A stretch of DNA of 64,000 nt, taken from NCBI RefSeq assembly GCF_965219885.1, contig NZ_CBDCOT010000008.1:496001-560000 (forward strand), given 5' to 3'. Numbering within the stretch: position 1 is the stretch's first letter; each line of letters opens with the position of its first letter. Under the pieces are notes generated by a model. That model did not search any database. It worked only from the letters and a program-made list of their open reading frames with translations, and had not been told where the DNA came from. This stretch comes from Curvivirga sp965219885 (GTDB lineage: Bacteria > Pseudomonadota > Alphaproteobacteria > UBA8366 > Aestuariispiraceae). Position numbers and translations under genes: made by a program. Below are positions 25,237 through 33,370 of this stretch, piece by piece.

Positions 25237-26883
25237 TTATTCAGAAGTCATCAAGCTCAGGCCATGCCCACGAGGGTCCGTGAATGTCAAACATCCTGCA
25301 CCAACATCTTCACGTGGCAAACCATTCTTGCAATATACCGCATTCAAACGACTGGAGAGCTCAGCGCGATCAATACGATATCCCTTCTCTTTTAATCGTG
25401 AGATCACTTCAGGATCAAAACTATCCTCAACTAATACAGTTCCAAGGTCAGGTGATAATCCCATACGTGGTTCTACCAGTGCATCAATTAAATTTTTCTC
25501 ATTCACTGCGACATCAAGCATTACATTCATTGCACTTAATTTCTTTACGGAACCACCTGCACCTGCAATAGCCCCATGAAAACTATTTGCACCGGTACTA
25601 ATCACCGCCATTGGCGCTAAATTCAATGGATTACGCGTTTTTTTATCAGGACTCGCGGCAATCATGAAACCTAAGCCTTCTGCCATTCGTCCCGTGCCAA
25701 AGAGGTTGTTAAGACTAATATCACAAATGGCTGCATTGCCACTTCTATCAACAACAACAAATCCTGTATTGTAGGAGTTTTCGCTAAACTTCACATTAGC
25801 TAGGCGATTTGTAGATACTTTAGAGATGTCAAATCCACTCATAACTTGTTCTGCATGTTCTGAACCAGACAACTGATCAACAGGAATGGCGATCTCCCAG
25901 CCGGCTTTCACATATTCTTGCTGATGTGCGTATGCGCGTTTGGAAGCTTCTAACAACAAGTGTAATCGATCTACCCCGGACAAATCTTCATAGCGTTCAT
26001 CTGCATTAGCTAAGGCGAGTGCCTCAGCCATAACGGCACCTCCTCCAGCAGGAGCTTCTGGCGTATAAAAAGTATAATTGCCGGCCTGTACACCATAAAC
26101 ACCACGCCATTCTGGGAGGTAATTACGTAAATCTTCTTCCGATACATTACCGCCTGCAGCTTGAATACCTTCAGCAACTTGACGGGCAAAAGGCCCTTGA
26201 TAGAAAGCACCGGCCCCTTTTGCACGAATTTGTGCTAATGTTGCTGCTAAATCTACTTGATCGAACCGATATCCTTCGGAATGAATCCACCCTTCTTCAT
26301 TTACAAAAATTTCTTTTACATTTGCGTCTTTCATTAATGGCCCTTCAGCCAAAGTAACGTCAGCGCGTGCCGCCCGAGAGAATCGATGACCATATCTCGC
26401 ATATTGTTCAGCAGGTAAAACAAGTTGACGCCAATCCATTGTTCCATATCGTGCATGCATGACCGCCATGCCACGCACCATTCCCGGAATCGCAGCCGCG
26501 CGGTCACCTGTTTTCAAGCTACCCTCACCGCCCGTAAAATCCAGCGTTTCTGTCAAGCCAATCGCACCATCATGCATAAGACAAACTCCACCAGCTCCAA
26601 GTCCAGCGCGTCCAGGATAAGTTGCTGCCATTGTGAAGGACATTGCAATAGCGGCATCGGCTGCAGTTCCGCCAGCGGTCAACACGTCACGCCCAACAAG
26701 CACGGATGTTGGTTCGTCTCCAGATATCGCACCATAGAAGCCCTGTACATAACCAATCTGGCCTAATGGTACTTCCTCGTCTTGAGCGCAAGCAGACAAT
26801 AGCAATCCGGAAGCAATTGCCAAAGAAGTTACTGCTCGTTTCGTGAAAAATGAAAACTGGGGTTTGCGTGTTTCGCAATTCAT
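25237..26883 (-). CDS. Gamma-glutamyltransferase family lipoprotein, atypical active-site motif
   Basis: About 548 residues from ATG 26883 (a start at 26931 is possible but would overlap the divergent protease gene). A signal peptide ends in the lipobox LLLSAC, so it should be a periplasm-facing lipoprotein. GGT features include GRDVLTAGGTAADAAIAMSFTMAATYPG, TETLDFTGGEG and AIAGAGGSVKK. At the autoprocessing site, where canonical enzymes have T-T-H-x-S before VVD, this one has N372-T373-G-F-V. Only one threonine is available, one place later than usual. It may process at T373 or belong to a divergent GGT-like group; related sequences in alphaproteobacteria, as I recall, also carry a TGF motif. 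Confidence 0.82.
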   Translation of the reverse strand: MNCETRKPQFSFFTKRAVTSLAIASGLLLSACAQDEEVPLGQIGYVQGFYGAISGDEPTSVLVGRDVLTAGGTAADAAIAMSFTMAATYPGRAGLGAGGVCLMHDGAIGLTETLDFTGGEGSLKTGDRAAAIPGMVRGMAVMHARYGTMDWRQLVLPAEQYARYGHRFSRAARADVTLAEGPLMKDANVKEIFVNEEGWIHSEGYRFDQVDLAATLAQIRAKGAGAFYQGPFARQVAEGIQAAGGNVSEEDLRNYLPEWRGVYGVQAGNYTFYTPEAPAGGGAVMAEALALANADERYEDLSGVDRLHLLLEASKRAYAHQQEYVKAGWEIAIPVDQLSGSEHAEQVMSGFDISKVSTNRLANVKFSENSYNTGFVVVDRSGNAAICDISLNNLFGTGRMAEGLGFMIAASPDKKTRNPLNLAPMAVISTGANSFHGAIAGAGGSVKKLSAMNVMLDVAVNEKNLIDALVEPRMGLSPDLGTVLVEDSFDPEVISRLKEKGYRIDRAELSSRLNAVYCKNGLPREDVGAGCLTFTDPRGHGLSLMTSE

Positions 26884-26925
26884 CCCTACATTAGATTTTT
26901 CTGCGACAAGATTGAGCTTTTGAAA

Positions 26926-28299
26926 ATGCATCGACTTAAAACCCTATATAAATGGATATGTTCTTTTATCGTTGTATGGTTAATGGCGCATAGCCTAATC
27001 ACATCTGCGGCGAGTGCAAGCTCTATCAGTTATATTCGTGATACAGAAATTGAAAATGCAATCCGATATTATTGCCAACCAATCTTTGAAGTTGCAGGAC
27101 TGGATGCAGCCTCAGTAAATATTCACATCATTAATGATAAGCGTCTAAACGCCTTTGTGGCCCAAGGACAGCAGATATTTATCAATACAGGAACAATCGC
27201 TGCAGCAGAAAAACCTGAAGAAGTTATTGGCGTTCTAGCACATGAAACTGGGCATATTACGGGCGGGCATTTATCACAACTTTATGCCAATTATGAACGT
27301 GCACAAGATATCAATATCGCCGCTGCAGTACTTGGGATACCTTTGGCGATTCTCTCCGGGCAGCCTGAAGTCGCAATTGCTGCTCTTGGCTTAGGGTCTC
27401 AGGTCGCAACCCGCGGCTTCCTAAAATACACACGCGCAAATGAAGAAGCAGCCGACCAAGCAGCTCTGACTTTTCTTGATGCTGCCGGAATCACCAGCGA
27501 AGGTATGCTAACCTTTTTAAATAAAATTCATAAACAAAGCCAAATCTATTCCGACGCGCAAAATCCTTATTCTCAAACACATCCACTAACACAGTCACGT
27601 GTTAACTTTGTTGAACATCATACTCAACGTTCAAGTTATACCGGCAAAAAAATGTCCGAAGAATTCTATCGAATTCATGATCGCATTCGGGCAAAAATAA
27701 TCGGCTATGTGGATGGCTTGGAAACAGTAAATAAAGTTTATCCAGAATCGGATAATTCAATCCCGGCACAATATGCACGTGCAATTGCACATAAAGAAAA
27801 CGGGAATTACGATCTTTCATTAGAAATTGTAAGAAGTTTACAAGCTCAAGTACCTGAAGACCCCTTTTTTATTGAACTAGAGGGCGATATTTTGTTGGAT
27901 GCTGCTAGAATTGAAGAATCTATTGAGGCTTATGATCGTGCGCTTGCTATTATCCCATGGGCTGCCTTAATTCATCAAAATGCTGGACGTGCACGGATAG
28001 AAACTCAGGACCCTGAACTCTTACCAGCCGCGCTGAAGAACTTAAAAACGGCAGCCCGTCTTGAACCTAATGTATCCTCTAATTGGCGTTTATTGGCTAC
28101 CGTATACGGACGAATGGGTGACCAGGCAAATACAGCGCTTGCTCTTGCAGAAGAAGCTTTGCTCAGAAATAGATTACCAAATGCAGTTACTCAATCCAAC
28201 AAGGCATTAGATCTATTACCTCGTGGTAGTGCCGGTTGGTTACGTGCGGAAGATATTAATCTTCGTGCAAAAGATTTACAAAAAGACAAAAAATCTTAA
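26926..28299 (+). CDS. M48 family metalloprotease with TPR region, BepA-like
   Basis: 457 residues from ATG 26926 (an in-frame TTG two codons earlier is possible). A signal peptide ends near SAASAS. The zinc site is H106-E-T-G-H110 with E173 in NEEAAD as third ligand. From about residue 250 the chain consists of TPR-like helical pairs. The layout matches periplasmic BepA/YfgC proteins, which degrade stalled outer-membrane proteins and assist LptD assembly; that role is inference. Divergent from the GGT-like lipoprotein gene, 42 bases apart. Confidence 0.9.
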   Translation: MHRLKTLYKWICSFIVVWLMAHSLITSAASASSISYIRDTEIENAIRYYCQPIFEVAGLDAASVNIHIINDKRLNAFVAQGQQIFINTGTIAAAEKPEEVIGVLAHETGHITGGHLSQLYANYERAQDINIAAAVLGIPLAILSGQPEVAIAALGLGSQVATRGFLKYTRANEEAADQAALTFLDAAGITSEGMLTFLNKIHKQSQIYSDAQNPYSQTHPLTQSRVNFVEHHTQRSSYTGKKMSEEFYRIHDRIRAKIIGYVDGLETVNKVYPESDNSIPAQYARAIAHKENGNYDLSLEIVRSLQAQVPEDPFFIELEGDILLDAARIEESIEAYDRALAIIPWAALIHQNAGRARIETQDPELLPAALKNLKTAARLEPNVSSNWRLLATVYGRMGDQANTALALAEEALLRNRLPNAVTQSNKALDLLPRGSAGWLRAEDINLRAKDLQKDKKS

Positions 28300-28435
28300 C
28301 TTGTCGATCAACTGCTCATCATAAGTTTGTGAAGTGATATAAAATGCATCACCAAGCCCTTGCAACTCTGCCATCAAATAGCCACTATCAACAGTAATAA
28401 AACGTCAATTATCTATCTGCATACGGGACTTCGTT

Positions 28436-29197
28436 ATGGGATCAATTAAATCCAGACTTTTTAATTTAACAGCAGCTTCTGCGATTCTGCTATCTTCAAC
28501 AGCCTTCGCAATGACGGCACACGCACAAGATATTTCCAATATCACAAAAGAACAATTGGAAGAGATCATTCATAACTATTTGATGGAGAATCCTGAAGTT
28601 ATGATCCGCTCTCTTGATGCCTATTATCAAGAACAAGAAAAGCTGGCTGAGGCAGAATCAGCAAAAACGTTAGAAGGTCTTTTGCCTGCAATCAAAGAAA
28701 GTGACGAATATCCTGTTGCAGGTAATCCTGAAGGTAAAGTGACCATGGTTGAGTTTTTTGACTATAACTGTGGATATTGTAAACGCGTGTTACCGCAGGT
28801 GAACAATATCATTGAAGATGATGAGGATGTGCGCGTTCTATTTATTGAGCTCCCAATTCTTAGCCCAACTTCTGTTATTGCCGCAAAAGCAGCCCTAGCG
28901 GCGGATATGCAAGGCAAGTATATGGATTTCCATGTCGCTATGATGAGTGCCCGCGGCGGTATTACTGAAAAACGTGTTTTCCAAGTAGCAGATTCCGTTG
29001 GTTTGGATGTCGACAAGTTAAAAGTCGATATGGAATCAGAAGAAGTAACTGGGAAAATCAGCCGTAATCGTCAAGTTGCGCAAATGTTAAACCTTTCAGG
29101 CACCCCTGCTTTCATCATCGGTGATGAAATCGTCCGCGGGGCGATTGGTGAAGATGCTATGCGTGGCCTGGTGGAAAAGGCCAAAGAGGAAAGCTAA
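28436..29197 (+). CDS. DsbA-family thiol-disulfide oxidoreductase, periplasmic
   Basis: 253 residues. The signal peptide ends AHA at residue 30. An N-terminal helical extension of 60 residues (LEEIIHNYLMENPEVMI) precedes the thioredoxin fold, as in Com1/ScsC/BdbD-type DsbA homologues. Active site C112-G-Y-C115; cis-proline P224 in SGTPAFII; GxIG segment near the end. The extension may mediate oligomerisation and isomerase activity rather than simple oxidation, but this is inference. 15 bases before sfsA. Confidence 0.92.
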   Translation: MGSIKSRLFNLTAASAILLSSTAFAMTAHAQDISNITKEQLEEIIHNYLMENPEVMIRSLDAYYQEQEKLAEAESAKTLEGLLPAIKESDEYPVAGNPEGKVTMVEFFDYNCGYCKRVLPQVNNIIEDDEDVRVLFIELPILSPTSVIAAKAALAADMQGKYMDFHVAMMSARGGITEKRVFQVADSVGLDVDKLKVDMESEEVTGKISRNRQVAQMLNLSGTPAFIIGDEIVRGAIGEDAMRGLVEKAKEES

Positions 29198-29212
29198 GAG
29201 GTTTTTCTAATC

Positions 29213-29929
29213 ATGAAATTCGACAATCCCCTTACCAAAGGGAAATTGATTAAACGCTACAAACGTTTCTTGGCAGATGTAGAACTGGCGGATGGGTCTG
29301 TTGTTACAGCCCATTGCGCCAATTCTGGTTCTATGATGGGTCTAAAAGACGAAGGTTCGGGTGTATGGTTGTCGCCTAACACCAATCCAAAAGCAAAATT
29401 GGATTGGCGATGGGAACTTGCAAGTCAGGATGGTATCCCTGTTGGCATAAATACATCTCGCCCCAATGCAATTGTCGAACAGGCAATTATTGATGGAAAG
29501 ATCACCGAACTTTCTGGTTATGCAAACACCAAGCGCGAGGTAAAATATGGCAAAAACAGCCGAATTGATATTTTGCTTTCCGATGACAATAAACCAGATT
29601 GTTACGTCGAAGTTAAGAACGTAACCTTACGTCGTCTGGATGGCGCTTATCCCGATGCTGCAGAATTTCCTGATGCAGTTACCGCGCGTGGGGCGAAACA
29701 TCTAGATGAAATGTCTGATATGGTCGCCCAAGGTCATCGTGCTGTTATGGTCTATCTGGTTCAACGCCCAGATTGTAATGAATTTAGACTAGCGAGTGAT
29801 ATTGACCCCACATACAAAGCAGCTTTCCTGAAAGCACGAGAAGCAGGTGTAGAAGCTGTTTGTTATGATTGTGACATTACGGAAACAGAAATCACCATTC
29901 GAAATCCACTTAAAATTTCTATAGATTGA
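29213..29929 (+). CDS. sfsA: SfsA family protein
   Basis: 238 residues. Typical SfsA stretches are LTKGKLIKRYKRFLADV, TAHCANSGSMMGL, RPNAIVEQAI, the nuclease-like YGKNSRIDILL, CYVEVKNVTL and RGAKHLDEM. The fold is OB plus a PD-(D/E)XK nuclease-like domain. In E. coli it was named for stimulating maltose metabolism genes; the molecular role is unsettled. ATG follows AAGAGG, and the DsbA-family gene ends 15 bases upstream. Confidence 0.95.
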   Translation: MKFDNPLTKGKLIKRYKRFLADVELADGSVVTAHCANSGSMMGLKDEGSGVWLSPNTNPKAKLDWRWELASQDGIPVGINTSRPNAIVEQAIIDGKITELSGYANTKREVKYGKNSRIDILLSDDNKPDCYVEVKNVTLRRLDGAYPDAAEFPDAVTARGAKHLDEMSDMVAQGHRAVMVYLVQRPDCNEFRLASDIDPTYKAAFLKAREAGVEAVCYDCDITETEITIRNPLKISID

Positions 29930-30073
29930 CATTTTCTACTATAGATTACCGATAGTTTCACACCACCCCCTTGGCGAATGGCCGAGTTCGAGGTAAAAGA
30001 AGCAAATGCAAGATATTCATATATTGAATATTGCTGATAAAAAGATTTGATGTGATTAAGAAAGATTTGTCTG

Positions 30074-30886
30074 ATGGACGACTATAACGACCCTGATTCT
30101 GGCCGTATTAAAATTCATACACCTGAAGATTTTGAAGGTATGCGCAAAGCTGGCCATCTTGCGGCTGAGTTGTTGGATCATATCACTCAATTTGTTGAGC
30201 CTGGTGTAACCACAGATAAACTCGACCAAATTTGTCATAAATATATTCTTGATCACGATGCGATTCCCGCACCATTGAACTATCGCGGCTTTCCTAAATC
30301 TATTTGCACCAGTGTAAATCACGTGGTGTGTCATGGTATACCCGACCCAAGCAAGAAACTTAAGAATGGTGACATCATTAACATTGATGTAACCGTGATT
30401 GTAGATGGCTGGTATGGTGATAGTAGCCGCATGTATATGGTTGGCGACAAAATTCCTGTAAAGGCAAAGAACCTGGTGCGCGTCACCTATGAATCCATGA
30501 TGATTGGTATTGAGATGGTGAAACCGGGTGTGACATTGGGTGACATCGGTTCTGCAATCCAACAACATGCAGAAAAACATCGTTTTTCCGTTGTTCGTGA
30601 TTTCTGTGGTCATGGCATTGGTCGTGTTTTCCACGATGCACCTAGTGTCTTGCATTATGGTACACCGGGTACAGGTGCAGTCCTGCAAGAAGGTATGTTT
30701 TTTACCATAGAACCTATGGTAAATGCAGGAAAATATGCATGTAAAGTTCTACAAGATGGTTGGACTGCTGTAACCAAGGATAAGTCCTTATCCGCCCAGT
30801 TTGAACATACGATTGGCGTAACCAAAGATGGTTATGAAATCTTCACAGCCTCTCCTAAGGGCTGGACACAACCACCTTATGTATAA
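30074..30886 (+). CDS. map: Type I methionine aminopeptidase
   Basis: 270 residues. Removes the N-terminal methionine from nascent proteins. Metal ligands D105 (NIDVT) and D116 (GDSSRM) are visible, with the substrate-binding H87 (VVCHGIPD), H in CGHGIGRVFH, E in FTIEPMVN, and the final E in FEHTIGV. Type Ia: no long N-terminal extension. Its coding end is 12 bases from the start of radC, so the two form a transcription unit. Confidence 0.96.
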   Translation: MDDYNDPDSGRIKIHTPEDFEGMRKAGHLAAELLDHITQFVEPGVTTDKLDQICHKYILDHDAIPAPLNYRGFPKSICTSVNHVVCHGIPDPSKKLKNGDIINIDVTVIVDGWYGDSSRMYMVGDKIPVKAKNLVRVTYESMMIGIEMVKPGVTLGDIGSAIQQHAEKHRFSVVRDFCGHGIGRVFHDAPSVLHYGTPGTGAVLQEGMFFTIEPMVNAGKYACKVLQDGWTAVTKDKSLSAQFEHTIGVTKDGYEIFTASPKGWTQPPYV

Positions 30887-30898
30887 AGTTCTGACTGA

Positions 30899-31585
30899 AT
30901 GGGGGAAGAAGTCAGAAAAGATCAATTGGGCCACAGGAAACGTCTTCGCACACGTTTCCTGAAAGACCTTGGTCGGGCAATGGAAGATTACGAACTTCTG
31001 GAATTGATTCTAACTCAGGCAATCCCGCGTGGCGATGTTAAGCCATTGGCAAAGCGTCTTATTGCCTCTTTCAAATCTTATGCTGGTGTTTTATCTGCCA
31101 CACCTGAAGAATTACAAAAGGTCGAAGGCATCGGGGAAGCAGCCGTTGTAGCCATCAAACTTTCCCAACAATCGGCTTTGCGTTTATTAAAACAAGAAGC
31201 TTTTAAAGGGCATATCCTGAATAATTGGCAAAACCTGATGGACTATCTTCAGGCCGCAATGGGTCGAGAGAAAGTCGAACAGTTACGTATTCTTTATCTT
31301 AATCAGAAAAATCACTTAATCGCTGATGAGGTACAAAATATTGGTACGGTAAATCACACACCACTCTACCCAAGAGAAATCGTGAAACGTGCCCTCGACT
31401 TAAGTGCTGTTGCCATCATCATCGTACATAACCATCCAAGCGGTGACCCGGCGCCATCACAGGAAGACATTCAAATAACCAATATGGTTAAAGATGCAGG
31501 CAATAATCTTGGCATCATATTACATGACCATATTATCATTGGGCATAACAGCTATCTAAGCTTTAAAACCCAAGGTCTACTATGA
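30899..31585 (+). CDS. radC: RadC/JAMM-domain protein
   Basis: 228 residues. N-terminal helix-hairpin-helix region (ELILTQAIPRGD, VEGIGEAAVVAIKL) and a C-terminal JAB1/MPN-type metalloprotease fold with IVHNHPSGDPAPSQED. The family was linked to DNA repair by name, but that assignment in E. coli was withdrawn; the true role is unknown. It closely follows map. The upstream ribosome site is poor, so coupling to map is likely. Confidence 0.94.
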   Translation: MGEEVRKDQLGHRKRLRTRFLKDLGRAMEDYELLELILTQAIPRGDVKPLAKRLIASFKSYAGVLSATPEELQKVEGIGEAAVVAIKLSQQSALRLLKQEAFKGHILNNWQNLMDYLQAAMGREKVEQLRILYLNQKNHLIADEVQNIGTVNHTPLYPREIVKRALDLSAVAIIIVHNHPSGDPAPSQEDIQITNMVKDAGNNLGIILHDHIIIGHNSYLSFKTQGLL

Positions 31586-31589
31586 CGAT

Positions 31590-32696
31590 TTAGTCTGCCC
31601 AACAGAATGTTAAAAATCCGTCCCAATCAGCATCCATAATACGTTGATCTAAAATCTCGTTATCTTGCAATCCAGACTGCGCATCTACATGAGACACAAC
31701 ATAGGCTGCATTCATCGCAGCTTTCTTAATAGAGATATCTTTTGATCGTCCCATGGCAAGTTCGGACACACAGGTGGATGCAAAGCTATCCCCTGCCCCG
31801 GCAGTTCCGCGTACTTTTGCCTTATGACTTGGACAGAAAATTATCCCATCTTTGTCAGCCAAATAAGCACCGCGTTTTCCATCGGTCAGAAGAAAGCTTT
31901 TAATACCACGCTCCAATAGTGCATCAAACAAGGTCGGCAACGTCATAGAGAAACCATGACTTTCCAACCCCTTTTTCATTAAATGAGGCCAATACTCTAC
32001 ATCCACGGATTGATCACAAACTACAGTATTTCTCTCTTTGCGATGTACAGATAGCTCCGGAATCAATTGGGCGGTTTCTCGTTCATTTAAAATCAACATA
32101 TCGATTTTATCCAGAACACTATAAAACGCCTGACTACGCGAAGATAATTGCCGAATTCCGGGATTACAGGCAACCATAGCACCAGCTTCTTTAGCCAAAG
32201 TCACAATCTTGGCAAAACAATCCGCAGAATCGCCACTTAACCCTGTAATATAAACAAGATCACGATCCTGAAATAAACTCGGCTGAATATCTTCTTCTTG
32301 CAAAGTCGTATTTGATCCGCGCGCAACAAAAATTGTTGGATTCTTCGCGTGACTGGCAATCATCACGGCACGGCCTGTTGGTTCAAGATGATCAATCAAG
32401 ATAGGACGCGTATCAACATTTTCGGCACGAAGCTGGCCTTGTACTTTATGCCCTTCTGCATCATCACCAACTTTCACAAGACATGCGACATCTGCACCGC
32501 GACGAGCCATCGAAACAGCTGCATTTGTTGCACCACCTCCGACATAGAAATCTACGGATTGAGCTTCTACTTTCTTGCCTTCTTCCAATAGCAAAAAACT
32601 AGAATACGCATTTTCCATCGTCATACGTTCAAGATTATGATCTTCAACTGACGCAATGATATCAACTGTAGCCCCGCCTATGGTTAACGCTTTCAT
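31590..32696 (-). CDS. PfkB family sugar/nucleoside kinase
   Basis: 368 residues. PfkB signature 1 is FYVGGGATNAAVSMARRG, signature 2 RGTAGAGDSFAST with the catalytic aspartate. LVKVGDDAEG and VARGSNTTL lie between. It is longer than ribokinase because of an insertion near residues 215-245 (RKERNTVVCDQSVDVEYWP). The substrate, a sugar or nucleoside, cannot be fixed from sequence. Convergent with radC and divergent from the secreted protein gene. Confidence 0.88.
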   Translation of the reverse strand: MKALTIGGATVDIIASVEDHNLERMTMENAYSSFLLLEEGKKVEAQSVDFYVGGGATNAAVSMARRGADVACLVKVGDDAEGHKVQGQLRAENVDTRPILIDHLEPTGRAVMIASHAKNPTIFVARGSNTTLQEEDIQPSLFQDRDLVYITGLSGDSADCFAKIVTLAKEAGAMVACNPGIRQLSSRSQAFYSVLDKIDMLILNERETAQLIPELSVHRKERNTVVCDQSVDVEYWPHLMKKGLESHGFSMTLPTLFDALLERGIKSFLLTDGKRGAYLADKDGIIFCPSHKAKVRGTAGAGDSFASTCVSELAMGRSKDISIKKAAMNAAYVVSHVDAQSGLQDNEILDQRIMDADWDGFLTFCWAD

Positions 32697-32791
32697 GGTA
32701 TTTATCCTTACTTTTAGCCTTGTTAAGGTAGCGTCGCCTCACTATCTTTATTAGACATCTGTAGAGTAAATGGATTTGACTAGGTAAGCCA

Positions 32792-33367
32792 ATGAAAAAC
32801 AACTTGAAAAAGATTTCCACAACTTTTGCCTTCCTTCTGATTTTATTTGGAATTAGTCAAGTTGTTCATGCTGCGGAAGCTATATCTGTAATTAAACCCT
32901 TTTTTGGTACATATGAAGGTGACGCAATATCTTCAGCGGAAGAAGCAGACAAAAGATCTCTACGGGTAAAAGTATGGCCAACTGGCGATGACTCTTTTCA
33001 TCTCATATGGGAAACGACGGTCCATAAAACCGATGGACGAGAGAAAGTCACAGAACACTCGGTTGAATTCCGTGTCTCTAAACGGGACGGCGTTTACGGT
33101 TCAGCTATGCGCAAAAATCTATTTGGTAAATGGGAACCTTTGAACCCAATGAAAGGTGATCCATACATATGGGCCAAAATCAAAGATGACACTTTTATCG
33201 TATACGCCATGATAATCACCGAAGATGGCGGATATGAAATGCAACAATATAACCGCCGTATCATTGACGATGAGACAATGGAACTTGTATTTAATCGCAT
33301 CCGTGACGGTGAAAAACTTCGTACGATTAAAGGTTTCCTAAAGCGTGTCGAAAGCAATTATCCATAA
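32792..33367 (+). CDS. Secreted protein of unknown function
   Basis: 191 residues. A Sec signal peptide ends near VVHAA (about residue 28). The mature part is rich in beta-strand patterns (SLRVKVWPTGDDSFHLIWETTV) with no cysteine in the mature chain and no motif I recognise. The conserved-looking segments FFGTYEGDAI and RDGEKLRTIKGFLKR suggest a lipocalin-like or binding fold, but I would not assign one. Single gene; its end is three bases from that of the convergent oxidoreductase. Confidence 0.72.
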   Translation: MKNNLKKISTTFAFLLILFGISQVVHAAEAISVIKPFFGTYEGDAISSAEEADKRSLRVKVWPTGDDSFHLIWETTVHKTDGREKVTEHSVEFRVSKRDGVYGSAMRKNLFGKWEPLNPMKGDPYIWAKIKDDTFIVYAMIITEDGGYEMQQYNRRIIDDETMELVFNRIRDGEKLRTIKGFLKRVESNYP

Positions 33368-33370
33368 AGG

